DNA of 64,000 bases from Phycomyces blakesleeanus NRRL 1555(-). Its lineage: Eukaryota > Mucoromycota > Mucoromycetes > Mucorales > Phycomycetaceae. The notes below the pieces were generated by a model. The model did no database searches. It saw nothing but the letters and a program-made list of their open reading frames with translations, and had not been told where the DNA came from. Below, one piece after another: positions 36,344 to 48,786 of this stretch. The position numbers were made by a program, and so were the translations under genes. The stretch covers positions 124,001 to 188,000 of the forward strand of contig NW_017265134.1 in NCBI RefSeq assembly GCF_001638985.1, read 5' to 3'. How positions within the stretch are numbered: the first letter of the stretch is position 1; the number at the start of each line of letters is the position of its first letter.

Positions 36344-37652
36344 TAATTAATATTTATTAGATTACTATTGATAATAATAATGATAAGAAGAAGTGTATGT
36401 ACAATTGTTTAATGGTATAGATATATAAGGAAGAAGAAGAGAGATAAGAATAAAATATTAAAAAAAACAAAAATAAAATAAAGGGAAAAGAAGAATGATT
36501 CAAACGATTTCTTATTATATAACAAGTGTAAACACTATTAAACTTGTAAATGAGATGATTTTTGTACAGTTTGGACTATCTGGGATTGAAAGGGCTTCAA
36601 GTTATTCCCTACACTATAGACTATAGCCTATAGACTATAGACTATATGATATATCCTCAATGACAAGGTAAATACAAGCCAAAATAGCAATATAATGATC
36701 CAAACTGATGGTTTGATGTGTATTTTGGTCTTGATTTTGATTTTGATTTTATCAAGCAATATATACATATTTGATAAAATATTGTACATCATACACTGTA
36801 AACATTACATACTTACATTACACTCTTATAGAATAGTAAAGCTAGATTAACAGTAATTAATACCAAAGATCTCCAGGTGCAGATGTTGATTTCTGCTATA
36901 AAGAACAATGAACAAGCGTATCAAACGCTAATAACAACAATCCAAAAACTTGAAACACCTGCAATGGAGTTCTGAGTAATGATGTGGATTTGATATTTCT
37001 GTGGCTATGGATTCAGTCCAGCCTTGAGGATCTTGTTTCTTTGAATTGCAAGGTCAATTTTTGTGCTCTCTACAGACCCATCTCTCCTGATAGTCTTTTC
37101 GTTATTCTTATAACGATGTGCGAAACCAAATGAAAATATTGCAAGTGTGTGGATATATAAAAAGTTCAATTACAGACTTCATTATGTGATTTTAGTGGTA
37201 ATAATTATTGGTATTCCGATTAACACAAGTATAAATTAGATACATAAAAGGAATCTTATAATATTCATTTTATACATCCCAATTGCACCCTAGCTACACC
37301 CTAATTACAAACTACAGCACACACGCGTACACTCACCACACTCACTCTAGCACGCACGCAAAGAAAAATAAAAAGGGCAAATCGACAAGAAAAAGAGCAT
37401 TTTATTTTATGGTATTTTTTGTAACCGAGTTTTTGATTTACTCACCTCATTACTCATTAATTAATAATAATTATTAGAATCATTAATATTTTCTCCTCTT
37501 CTTCTTTACTTTTCTTACCTCTTTACTTGATTACTTCTTTATCCATAAATATAAATATATAAATACTTATTTATATTTATTTATTTTATTTATTTTTTTG
37601 AAAAAAGGGGGAGGAGTTGTATCTATAAAGTTCCCCTTATTTGTTATTTTCA
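36344..37652. other. Divergent intergenic region
   Basis: Separates the minus-strand RhoGEF from the plus-strand coiled-coil gene and should carry both promoters. Contains a short tandem of CTATAGAC-type units at about 36611-36645, a GATTTT repeat at about 36730-36750, CA/CAC-rich sequence at 37315-37355 and an (ATTT)n tract at 37575-37595. No gene seen. Confidence 0.5.
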
Positions 37653-38911
37653 ATGCAGCGTTTCTCTATGCCCGTCTCAGCCACTGCACGGGATCACCTA
37701 AGTCCACTTCACAACCTGATGAACTATTCAATACCCTTGCAAGATTCCTCCTCCATGCCGTCCTTGGTAAACAGCGACAGGCGAGATTGAGAGTTTAATA
37801 TAGATTTATTATGACTGTGCCTAGATTTTTTGTGATATTAACACCAATCTATCTATCTACTCTTTTCTTTTCTTTTCTTTATATATCTATAGCCAGAAGT
37901 TGACCTACCCAAACGAACAATACAGAATGGTGATTCAGATACCCGACAAAGACAACTTGGGAATGAGATTGAGCATCTCACATTGTCCAATGTTCGATTA
38001 CTCCGAGCCAATCGAATCCTAAAGTTGGATTGTGACAGACTCGTAGAGCAACAGACGGCTCAACTTAAGCAGGATATGGAAGAATTGAGGATCCATAATA
38101 TCCGACTACAGCGTAGTAATCGATTACTCCAAGATGATTTACTTGCAAAATCTGTAAGGGAAACCTGTGAATTTTATTCATTTATTTATTTATTTATTGA
38201 TGAAATACTGTTGTTAACTAAGCTCTGTTAATTTCTTATGATAGCAAGAATTGAATCAATTGAAAGAAGATCAGATTCGACAGATGAAGAACGTTGGACC
38301 AGAGTATGAATATCTTGTTCAGATTGTGAATCTTTTATATCGACAGGTAAAAATGATTTTTTTTTGGTAATCTCTCTCTCTCTCTCTCTCTAAATATATA
38401 TATATATATATAAAATATAATATACATAAATATGCATATTACATATAATTATATATACATATATTTTAGCTCGAGGGACAAGCTGGATGTAACAAGACGT
38501 GTTGTTATACAGATCAGCCTCTTAGCCAAGGATTCTCTGTTCTGACTCTTCCACCTGAGAGCGAAGAACAAAAGCCTGAACCACAGCATATCTGCCGACC
38601 GGTGATTCATTCCAATATCTCGGGTGGAACGATGGCCAGTGCCCTTGAACAAGAAAATGCACAGCTAAGAGAGGGATTGCAGGCCCTTCATGCGGATCAG
38701 GAACAATTGTATGACCTATTACGGGACAAGGAAGAAGATGCGGAGATGCTAAAATGCGAACTGAAGCTCAAAGATGATATTGTCACTCAACTTGAAAAAG
38801 ACTTTGAACGGATGGAGCTAGAGGTCGTAGGCATCCAAAAGGTAAACAACATGGCTTGAGGTGATTAAGATGATTGTAGTGGTAGTAGTAGTAGTAGTGG
38901 TAGTGATGGTG

Positions 38912-38947
<36 letters not shown>

Positions 38948-39152
38948 AATATATACACACATTACATTACATTACATTACATTACATTATGTTTTATTTG
39001 ATTTCAATAATAATTATAAATGATGACGACAATAAATTCTGTTCAAGGACTGGCGCTACTCTGATAGATTCAAATCCGAGAGTTCATTTGCTGATATCCA
39101 CGACTTCCCTACACCCCCACCTCAATCTGATGATGATGGCCAGACCCTATAA
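37653..39152 (+). CDS. Coiled-coil protein of unknown function
   Basis: Five exons: 37653-37766, 37893-38153, 38245-38346, 38470-38841, 39048-39152, giving 317 aa. Every intron is in phase 0. The protein is mostly helical with heptad-like Leu/Ile spacing. One helix follows residue 55 (RQRQLGNEIEHLTLSNVRLL), another is at about 75-155, and a third is at about 215-285 (LEQENAQLREGLQALHADQE). A Cys/His-containing linker (GCNKTCCYTDQP) lies between them, and the tail is acidic (FADIHDFPTPPPQSDDDG). I recognise no family. Coiled coils of this sort usually mediate assembly on cytoskeleton or vesicles, but nothing here says which. The ATG at 37653 was chosen because the frame is open from it and joins exon 2 in phase. 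Confidence 0.72.
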
Positions 39153-40680
39153 GTTTACAGCTCTTGATCATGTGATTTAGAAAACTTAATTTTTTTTTAA
39201 GCCAATCACAAACTTATAAAAGGTATACCAACATTACAAACACACGAACACACATATATATTACCTTACACGATTACAACCCACGTACAGACAGTACAAG
39301 TAACAATAGTAAATCAAATCAAACTCCAAATTTTACCACAGTTAAAATATCAATCGTGTGTATTTGTAATAAAAGATTCACACGCATATAAATAAATTAC
39401 ATTTCAGATTATGTGATATACATAAAAACTCTGTATAGCAAAAAAAAAAAAAGAAAGAAAGGGGGGAGAGAGAGAGTAAAGTGAAGTAGATGGGAGGGAG
39501 GGAGAAGAATTTTATTTTATTTTATTTTTTATTCAATAAATAAATAAATAAATAAATAATTTTTTTTTAATATAGAAAAGATATAATGTAATATAAATAA
39601 AATTTTATATTTATATTATTTTAATTTTTTTTTAATTGATTTTTTTTTCTCTTGTCCTTTTTTCTATTTATTTATTTTTATTTATTTAAAAAATAATAAT
39701 TTGAACAAGAAAAGAAAGAAAGCAAGAGAGAAAAGAAAGGAAAGAAAGAGCAAAAGGATAGGAAAAAGGTAGTTGGTGATTACGCAGCTTCATCGTCAAG
39801 ACCAAGCAAAAAGAGAAGCAGAAGCAGAAGCAGAAGCAGAAGCCAGAGTAGTAGAAGTAGAAGCAGAAGCAGAAGTAGAAGCCGAAGAAGAAGTAGTAGT
39901 AGTAGTAGCAGAATATTAATAGTGGAAAGAAGAAGAAACCAGGCACCAAGAGTCATCTTACGGAACCAAGCCGACAACCCTCCCTTTCTATCTATACATC
40001 GCATTACCTACCTGTATCTCTATCTATCTTTATATATTTATATATTGCCCCACCCCTTCAACCACAACCACAACCACAACCACAACCACAACCACAGCCA
40101 CAGCCACAACCATCAGCTACAGCTACAGCTACACCGACAGCCAATACTTTCGCTTCAAAGTAAAGCAGAAAAGACAGTAGAAAGCAAAGACGACGCCAGA
40201 AACCAAGAAAAAAGATACAACATCCTTGCTTGTTTTCGCAGCCTTTTATTCTTTTATTCTTTTATTTTTTGAAAAAAAAAATCGCCCTCTTTATCTCTCT
40301 CTCTCTCTCTTTATAGTTTGTTTGTTTGTTTGCTTGTTTGCTTGCTTGCTTGCTACATACAGTCTATCAGCCAAACTCACTCACTCACTCTCTTTCAATC
40401 TTTCAATTTATCTATCTATCTATCTATCTTCCTTTCTTTATCTTTATCTTTTGACCACCCCTTTTGACTGCTGTACAAAGGACGGGTCCTTGCTCTTTAA
40501 TTTCATTTTATTCAAACTCTTATTCCCTCTATATTTTATTCTTATTTGAATCGAATTTTTATTGCATTGTATTTTATTTTATTTTATTTTTATTGTATTA
40601 TCTTGTATTGTATTGTATTGTATTGTATTGTATTGTATTGTATTTATTTGTATCTATCTATTTTTTTATTTCATTTCCTT

Positions 40681-40711
<31 letters not shown>

Positions 40712-40813
40712 AAAGAGATAACAAAGAATCAACAAAGCCCAGGACCAGACCAGACCCGACCAGACCAGACCAGAAAGGACTAGAAACGATCGAGTCGGAA
40801 TCCATTGTTGAAG
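39153..40813. other. Microsatellite-rich region upstream of the cyclin gene
   Basis: No gene supported. Holds GGGA/GAGA purine tracts (39455-39510), (AATA)n near 39537-39560, AGAAGC and AGTAGA repeats (39808-39910), CCACAA repeats (40058-40112), CTTG repeats (40317-40352), a (GTATT)n-type array (40604-40642) and (CAA)n at 40681-40710. The last 800 bases probably include the promoter and a long 5' leader. Confidence 0.45.
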
Positions 40814-41278
40814 ATGATGATGCAAAACAGAGGTGAGCCTCAAGCCTACACCCTCTTCCCTGCCACCAAGCCGACCTTTTTTCCAAGTCAGTCTGCATTT
40901 GCCTGTCCTACTCTTCCCTTGACATGTGCCGGCACAGGAACCGGTGCTGGTGCCGTTATTACGAACAACAGAATACAATCCAACAACAACAATATTAATG
41001 GAAACAGACACAGCATTACCAACAGAAACAGAAACAGAAACAGTGGAAGCAGCATTAGCAGCATTAGCAGCATTAATAGTCTCAGCAGCCTCAACAGCCT
41101 CAACAGCATTAGCATGAATGGCACCATTGGCAGAAACATCAACAATAACGTCTCAACCACCACTGCGACTGCGACTGCGACTGCAACTACGACTACAACT
41201 ACAACTACAACTATGACCACCAGTAGTAATAGTAGTGGTAGTAATAATATCAACAACAGCAATAATAATATTAATAAC

Positions 41279-41312
<34 letters not shown>

Positions 41313-41987
41313 TTAATAATATTAATATTAATAATATTAATAATATTAATAATAGTAATATTATTGTTGTTGACAGTAACCGTCGTCATTTGCACCAACC
41401 GCCGCCACTCCAGTCTCTGTCCAAATCACATCCACCAGTACATGAGCAAGCACAAGCACAAGCACAACCTGGAATTGTGAATGTAATATGTCGAAATGAA
41501 GAAAAAGTAAACCTAAACATAAACATAAAATTAAGGGAAGAATTAAAAGACAAAAAGGAAGAGGCCAAAAAGGAAGATTATGAACAACAAAGAAAGCCGA
41601 ATTCGTATGCACCCTGTCTTCCGCCTGCTATTGTTCATGTGAGTAATGACACTGTGGACACTATGATTCCATCCTTGGCTGAGTTTGCTGCGTCGATGGT
41701 CTACCTCATGTGGCATGCTCGTCAACCATTGCGTCATGGGATCAGTAGTCGATCTGCAGCCAGTGCCAATCCCGCCTTCAAACGGTTCGTGCTGCAGGTA
41801 AATTTTTTTTTAAAATAAAAGCAAGGCACGTTTGTGCTATATAGACACAAATATATAAATAAGATTAGAGAGAACAATACCTATAAACAATGATAATGAT
41901 TGTGAGGTGAAAAAGAGATAGTTGAGGGTGGTAAAGAGAATAGAAAAAAATAAAGATTGGGAGTAGTGTGTAAGTGTATATTTTATT

Positions 41988-42020
<33 letters not shown>

Positions 42021-42986
42021 TATTTATAATTAAAAATTAAACATTGTTATATAAACATAAAGGTATTGACGGCCACTCGCTTGACCGAGTCTGTGGTGTA
42101 CTTGGCGATGAAGTTCATTGCTATCTTGCTCTATTCGAACCCTACGATTGAGGGAGACGAAGGATCGGAGTACCGACTGTTGATTGTGGCCCTGATGCTG
42201 TCGAACAAGTTTCTGGATGACATAACGTTTACGAACAAGACGTGGGCTGAAGTGAGTGGGATGAAGCTCCAGGATCTCAATGTGATGGAGGCCGAGTTTC
42301 TTGATGCGCTGGACTACAATATCTTTGTGCGCGACACAGAGTACAATCACTGGAAGACAGTGCTGGACCGATGCCGGGAACGTGCCAGGATGACGTGTTT
42401 CGAGAGTTCGCCCGAGAGAGAGGAGTTCATTCGTGTGACCCTTGTCAGCCTGGGACTCAAGGAAGATGCCCGGAAGCAGGAGGAGCGTTATCGACGGGAA
42501 CAGCAAGAGGAGAGACAGAAGCGGGAGTCGCAGCTTCAGAAGGAGCGACTTGCGTGGGAGGTTCTGCAGCAGTCGAATTATCACCGACGTGATTATGGTT
42601 CAAACACGATGAATCTCCATTTCAGCCCTCTGAACAGCAGCCACAACAGACATCATCGCATTCAGAAGCAGACACACCTGCCATCGCCCTCGCGCTTTGT
42701 CACACCTCCGCCACCCATCAGTCGTCACTCGCTGCCCAAGGTTCCGATCCATCATCATCATCATCATCATCATCAAGAAGAAGGAGAACAAGTGAATAAC
42801 AATGATGGGACTTATTATTTTAGACGCTGTCAGGAGTTCAATCCTATCCGAGCCAATCGATTTCACTCTCAACCGTTTGCTGCCACATGGGATCCCTTTA
42901 ACACCGAACAGGATCTCTTTTCGTCTCATCCTCTTGTCCAACCCCAGAACGTCAACACCTTTTTGTCTTGGCGCAACTACAATTAA
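40814..42986 (+). CDS. Pho80/Pcl (Clg1-like) cyclin with poly-Asn N-terminus
   Basis: Two exons: 40814-41797 and 42063-42986, giving 635 aa from the first ATG at 40814. The N-terminal 240 residues are low complexity (Asn, Ser, Thr, Ile runs from AAT/AAC/ACA repeats). A cyclin box follows at about 275-430: SLAEFAASMVYLMWH ... FKRFVLQVLTATRLTESVVYLA ... SEYRLLIVALMLSNKFLDD, NKTWAEVSGM and LNVMEAEFLDALDYNIFV. This order (FLDD, TN.W..V.G, LN.ME.EFL..LDY.L.V) is that of Pho85-type cyclins, closest in feel to yeast Clg1 and Pcl-type proteins. The C-terminus has a charged helix, an eight-His run and HSQPFAATWDPF. It would activate a Pho85/CDK5-type kinase. The intron splits the cyclin box. Confidence 0.85.
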
Positions 42987-44383
42987 AAAACAAAAAAGAC
43001 TAAAGGTAAAAGGCGACCAAAGGAAGAACAGGGAAGAACAGGGAAGAACATCAGCATGGCATATGAGATGATAACCACCAAATCATCAAAGGCCAGATAC
43101 AAATATAAATCTTTTTATTTTATTTTATTTTATTTTATTTTATTTTATTTATTTATTTATATATACAAAAATGGGAAAAAAAAAATTCAATAATTCAATT
43201 CAATAATTCAAAAGTTCAAAAAAATTCAAAATTCAAAAAAATCCAAAAAAAAAATCCAAAAACAAAAAAACACACACACAATACACTTTGGTAAAGCCAA
43301 ACAAATTTGAAGCCTTGGCACAATTTTTTTTTTATTTTTTTTATTTTTTTTTTATTTTTTATATTATTCTTATTATTCTTATTTTTTATTCTTATTATTA
43401 TTATTTTTATATAACCAACAACAAAAATAAAAATAAAACTAAAAATAAAACAATTGGGGTGGACAGGTGAAAAGTTCAAAAAGTAACTTTTTTTTTTGAA
43501 CGACTCTGATTTGCTAATATTTTCCCATTATTACTTGAATTGTGCTATAGGCATAGGTTTTATATATTTATTTTATTTAAAGAAAAAAAATTACTAGAAA
43601 ATCTGAACCCCCCCCCCTCCCCCGCTCCACCCAAAATAAATAAATAAATAAATAATGTTACACCAAAAGTATATCTGACGCAAAAATCTTGTCCTGTCAC
43701 CTTGACTGTTAAGGATATCCAAAAGATTAAATAAACAAACAATTCTTTATATTTATTTTTGCAAGGCTATAGCTTATTGAATTGGAAATCTATTCTTTAA
43801 AGAAAACACAATTATTTGGTACCTGAATTTTATTTTACTTTATTATTCACAATCTCCAAGGTTACATTTCTTTATATAAAAATACTTTTAAAAAATAAAG
43901 TAAAAATGTGGAGTTCCCGTGCAAAAAATATAATAAAAATAAAATAAAATAAAATAAGGTATATCATATAAATTATTATTATTATATACGCACACTGACA
44001 AAAAAAAAGAAGGTATAGATGTGACTGTGTTTTCAGTATATTACATAAATACACTATACAATAAGATGAATGATAGTCTATGTTTCGATTGATATAAAAA
44101 ATATTTGATAGAGGTAGAAACAGAGATCTCTTTTTTGGATTTTCTTGTGTACCAAAGAGCCATTATTCTTTTTTTTTTTTTTCCCTTGTAAATTTATTTT
44201 TATACTTTATTTTATTTTATTTGCGGGATAATAAAAATAAAAAAAAAAACTCCACATCCCCATATTAGGTTTTTTTTTTTTTTTTTTTTTTTATCTTTCA
44301 TCTACTTCTTTCTTTATTTCTTTCTTTCTTTCTTCTTCTTCTTCTTCTTCTTTAACTTACTTTGTCAAAGCAACTTGGACACA
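42987..44383. other. Intergenic region between the cyclin and carrier genes
   Basis: AT-rich with (TTTTA)n arrays, A-runs and T-runs, and a C-tract at about 43608-43624. Ends with a CT-rich leader. No gene supported; all open frames are low complexity. Confidence 0.5.
44269..44353 (+). promoter_or_regulatory. Pyrimidine-rich promoter/leader of the carrier gene
   Basis: An uninterrupted T-run followed by CTTT and CTT repeats ends about 30 bases before the carrier ATG at 44384. CT-rich blocks just upstream of the start are common in well-expressed fungal genes. This is inferred from position only. Confidence 0.35.
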
Positions 44384-45858
44384 ATGGCTGAAGCACCCAA
44401 ACGTATGTTTCGATTCTTGGACTAGATAACCAAGCACAACTCTACTGGACAGACTCCACTAAACCAATCACATAATATGTTAGCCCTTCCTTTCCACTAC
44501 CAGTTCTTGTGTGGTGCCATTGCTGGTATTTCAGAAATCTTGACCATGTATCCCTTGGATGGTAAGTATTTTGCTTTATATTATTACAATCTCTAATAAC
44601 TATTATACCTATACATACTTTATTGGCTTGGCTTGGCTTGGCTTGGATTGGATTGGATATGACTCATAAAGTCGTTAAAACGCGTGCTCAATTGAATACC
44701 GGCGCCAGTGTCTCGATTGGACAGTCTTTCAAGCAGATCATCAAGACTGAAGGGTAAAAAAAAAAGATGATGACAGTAAACCGATCAAAGCTAATAAAAC
44801 ATCATATTAGTGTGGGTGCTCTCTATAGAGGTATCATTCCTCCCATCTTAGTCGAGGCTCCCAAGCGTGCCACAAAGTTTGCTGCAAACGAACAATACAC
44901 AGCCCTCTACAAGCGTGTGTTTGGTTTTGACAAGTTGACCCAGTCCTTGGCCATCATGACCGGTGTCAGTGCTGGTATCACTGAAGCCTTTTTGATTGTT
45001 CCCTTTGAATTGGTCAAGATCAGAATGCAGGACAAGGCCAATGTAAGATATTATCTTTTGTGTGTATACGTGGGATAATACGGGAACAATATTGGGATTA
45101 CAAACAAGGTTTCTTAAAAAAAATTTACTTGTCATTCTTTGAATATACTATACTGTATTACATATATATATGTGTGTGGACCCAGGTCGGAAAATACAAT
45201 GGTACAATGGATACATTTGGAAAGATTATCAAGAAGGAGGGTCCTTTGGCCCTGTTCAACGGTCTTGAAGCCACTATCTGGCGTCACGCCAGCTGGAACG
45301 GTGGTTACTTTGGTGTAATCTTTGGTGTCAAGGGACTCTTGCCCCAACCAAAGGTAATTAAAAGAACTAATAGAAAGAGTGAAATAATTAAAGATTCTTT
45401 TTCTTAACAGGACAAGAACCAGCAACTCGCTGTCAACTTTGCCGCCGGTTCTACTGGTGGTTTCGTTGGTACGATGATCAACACTCCCTTTGATGTTGTC
45501 AAGACCAGAATCCAGGGTCACAGCGGTGATGGTCCCAGACGTTACAACTGGACCTTGCCTTCAATTGCCCTTGTTGCCCGTGAAGAAGGGTAAGTGATTG
45601 TCTTATTCTTTTCTTGTCACTTAATCCTATTCTTATAATCATCTAGTGTCAGAGCTCTCTACAAGGGATTCGTACCAAAGGTTCTTAGATTGGGTCCTGG
45701 GTAAGTAAACCAGCATATGCTGTATAATTTTATTTTATCTTATCTTTCTCGACCTTTGTTCTAATCATAATTCCTTATGTATATATAGTGGTGGTATCCT
45801 TCTTGTCGTCTTTGAGACAGTCTCCAACTTCATCCGTCGCAACGTCCTCAAGGATTAA
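44384..45858 (+). CDS. ODC1: Mitochondrial 2-oxodicarboxylate carrier
   Basis: Eight exons: 44384-44402, 44484-44561, 44672-44753, 44811-45042, 45186-45353, 45411-45589, 45647-45700, 45789-45858, giving 293 aa. Every GT-AG junction is in phase. Three mitochondrial-carrier repeats are present with signatures PLDVVKTR, PFELVKIR and PFDVVKTR, each followed by a G-rich helix (GALYRGIIPPILVEAPKRAT; ALFNGLEATIWRHASWNGGY; ALYKGFVPKVLRLGPGGGIL). The EAPKRATKFAANE, WRHASWNGGYFG and RLGPGGGI blocks fit the ODC branch, which exchanges 2-oxoadipate and 2-oxoglutarate across the inner membrane for lysine and tryptophan metabolism. The length matches the family. Confidence 0.92.
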
Positions 45859-46429
45859 TTTAAAAACGATAGATCATAATTATAAAAAAATCGGCTTCTA
45901 TTCTTTAAAATACAAATACAACAGAAATCTAATCTATAAATTGTTTCAATATTTTCAAAAACAAAATGTAGTTATTCTTCTTCTTCTTCTTCTTTATATA
46001 TATATTAAATTATAATTTATCTGGCTGGTAAAATAGTAATACTTCTTTTATTGGGTGAGAATTGAAACTTTGTTAGCCATATTCAACAGGAATGTATGTA
46101 ATCATTTGAATTTGAAACAAAATCCTTGGATTTATATGCATAAAGAGGGATCAATCTGGTTGTGGTTTGGTCAGAGCTGTATATCTATCTCTAGCTTTTT
46201 TTTTTTTTTGGTCCAAAAAAATTAATTTCTTTTTTTTGATTCGTACAAAAATAAAATAAAATAAAATAAAATATATATATAATTAATTAACATCATCTCA
46301 ATCTCAAGTAAGAAGAAACACTGTAATAGCAAATATATATATATATATTGTCACATGATTGATTTGACACCCAGAGATTTCTGGCTAGAGTTGGGTTAAG
46401 AGAAAAAGCACAGACACATCTTCATCTTG
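45859..46429. other. Intergenic region with a solo inverted-repeat copy
   Basis: AT-rich. Contains a (CTT)n run at 45975-45993, (TAAAA)n near 46250-46270 and, at about 46289-46323, a third copy of the terminal repeat found at both ends of the 1094-1613 element. No gene. Confidence 0.5.
46289..46323 (-). repeat. Third, unpaired copy of the Tc1-type terminal repeat
   Basis: Reads AACATCATCTCAATCTCAAG then TAAGAAGAAACACTGTA. Relative to 1588-1613 it has a three-base insertion after AAGTA and otherwise matches. Like the others it ends CACTG next to TA. I found no partner within the neighbouring kilobase, so it is a solo end of a degraded element. Confidence 0.6.
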
Positions 46430-47826
46430 ATGGATGCTACCCGATCGACTACACCCGAGGAAGAGGCTTCGGGAAGTGTAGAAAACTCCATGGAAGAAAC
46501 ACCAAAAGAGGATTCTCAGACCACAGCCACGGCCCAGACTCTCTCACCAAGCATAATTTCATCACACATTACACTGCCGACTGCATTACCTACTTTTGCC
46601 TCTACTGCCTCTACTGCTGCTACTGTTGCTACTGCTACTAGTGCTACTACTGCTACTACTGCTAGTGCTCATATTCCTGCTATAAACTCTGCTGATACTT
46701 TATTTACTGCCTCTGCTCCTTCTCATGCTGCTACTGATTCTACTGTAAATTCAGCAGAGACTGTGGAATCAGAACAAGTCCGAACAGGACCTGTATTGAT
46801 ACAGCACAAGCAACAAAACACAACAGTGACAAATGAGCTACGACGACGGATTGTGGTGACTAGCTTGAACGAAGACACTACAGGCGAAGGAGGATCGATG
46901 CCAACAGATGCTAGTTTACCTACATCACAAGAACATGACGACACTATTAATGGCGGTGGTTTTTATGAGTGCAACATATGGTTTGTTTCAAGGCTTTATA
47001 TCTTATATAGTGCTATATTGATAAGGAACAAAAAAATTATTATTAATTTTATTTTGGTTAGTTTTGATACAGCTACATATCCAGTATTAACGCTGTGTGG
47101 ACATTTGTTTTGGTAAGTTATGGTGTCATTCATGTCAAAGCTGGGATATGCATATATATATATTGGTGAATAGACGTCAATTTATTGTATTGACAGATGA
47201 CTTCTTTCATTTCCTTTTTATTTCCTCATCCCAAGTTGGTCTTGTCTGGGACAGTGGTTGAACCAGCAGTCAAGAAATCCAACGTGTCCTGTGTGCAAGG
47301 CAGGATGTGACAGGGAAAAGGTGATTCCTATTTACGGCAGAGGCAAAGAAGAAAAAGATCCAAGGTAAAGCTACATAATGTTTTTGTATATATATATCTA
47401 TCTATTATCAATTGTTTATTTATTTTTTTAAAAAAAAAAACAAAAAATTAATACAGAAATGATCCATCGATACCAACACGTCCAGCTGGACAAAGACCTC
47501 CTCCACTACGGGATCCCAATATGCCAAGTCACTCTTTCTTTGGACAACCATTACGAGGAAGAGGTTTTAACACTGGAAATGTAGCCATTACAGCTGGCGT
47601 AGGGTTCTTTCCATTTGGTATTGCCTTTGTAAGTAAACCATCTAAACTCTTCTTAATTCTTATTGATTTTGGTTGGCTGATTCGAAACTGAAAATGAATA
47701 CATCCTTAGAATATGCCTTTCAACGGATCTACTGCAATTCATGGTCAGCCTCACAGTAACGGTTTCCTATCCAGGTTGTTTCTTATGATAATGAGTCTAT
47801 TTATTGTTGGACTCATCTTCTCTTGA
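46430..47826 (+). CDS. Membrane-anchored RING E3 ubiquitin ligase (RNF5/RNF185/Rma1-like)
   Basis: Five exons: 46430-46980, 47062-47112, 47236-47364, 47457-47628, 47710-47826, giving 339 aa. Junctions restore the RING exactly: Cys codons at the exon 1/2 and 2/3 borders are split between exons. A Ser/Thr/Ala-rich N-terminus (about 175 aa) precedes a C3HC4 RING at about 180-222 (YECNICFDTATYPVLTLCGH, FCWSCLGQWL, CPVCKAG). Then come KVIPIYGRGKEEKDPR and TRPAGQRPPP, the block that distinguishes RNF5/RNF185. The C-terminus has a hydrophobic anchor (LFLMIMSLFIVGLIFS) running to the stop. The family works in ER-associated degradation, with the RING facing the cytosol. Vertebrate members have two TM segments; a second weaker one (AITAGVGFFPFGIAF) precedes the anchor here. 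Confidence 0.9.
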
Positions 47827-48786
47827 ACTAAAAAAAAAACAGTAATAGTAGATTATTCTATAAACAACATAAAAATATATATACATATACATATAACAGA
47901 GACCCTGGAGTGGTTACATATTTGTGTCACAGGCTATTCGGGACGATTACCGACTGGCAAAAAAGAAGCGAACATCACGTACAAGACCAAATAGAGAGAT
48001 AAAGCAAGCCTTTGTACGCTCCGACTACAACACTCTATATATATATTATAGATATGATCTTGAATAATCTGTGAAGCATGTAATTTCTGACATTTAGTGA
48101 GATCATTTGGAAATATATATATATATATATATGCTTCTATCTAATTCAACAACCATCTTCAATTGGTTCTCACATCTTTGTCTGTACATTGCAATAGTGT
48201 CAATTGGCCTCTTGTATGTCCTATTTACTAACAGCAAAGTCTTTATCTCTTTTAAATACTCTAGATTCCTTCTATTGACTTTAACCCAAAGCAGTAGGAC
48301 AAAAGGTCTTCAAATTATATTAATATTGATATTGATATTGATATTGATATTGATATTTATTTTTATTTTTATTTTTACTGCCGTGACCCTGAATTTGGTT
48401 GGCGGAGTGTGCTGGTTTGGGCTCCTCAAAGGAAACCCCCATCCCCCACCTTTCCCCCTTGGCTGTCCAAACCGTGGATAATACACATCTATATAAAACA
48501 TGTATTTTTAGGTCTCTATGGTTTTCTCTTCTCCTCCTCTTTCTTCCTTCTTCTTTCTCTTCATTAACTGTACTCAAATATATATATATATATATATATA
48601 TTATTCTCTACATCTTGTGCATTTCTATCTGCTCTTTCCCACTTCTTCTTTTGTATCTCTCAGGTTGAAGAAACATACCAGTCGTTGGTCATTCTCTTCA
48701 TCACCATTGACATCAACTTCTTTAAAAATAAAATAAAAATCCTTTTCATTCCCCGACCACCTTCCTTCCCTCCTTCATAATCCTTC
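47827..48786. other. Intergenic region between the RING and RRM-PUF genes
   Basis: A short open stretch at about 47900-48000 carries basic residues (LAKKKRTSRTRPNREIK), perhaps 3' UTR. Also (AT)n at 48113-48132, an (ATATTG)n array at 48323-48355, (TA)n near 48580-48600 and a pyrimidine-rich leader. No gene supported. Confidence 0.4.

Noticed and set aside
40888..41280. Leucine-rich minus-strand frame resembling a membrane protein
   Set aside because: Shadow of AAT/AAC/ACA repeats of the cyclin gene read in antisense.
46723..46944. Cys-rich small minus-strand frame
   Set aside because: Antisense to the Ser/Thr/Ala-rich N-terminus of the RING gene, without any motif.
48107..48481. A 124-codon plus-strand frame with hydrophobic runs
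   Set aside because: Hydrophobicity comes from an (ATATTG)n/(TTTTA)n microsatellite; no start context or family match.
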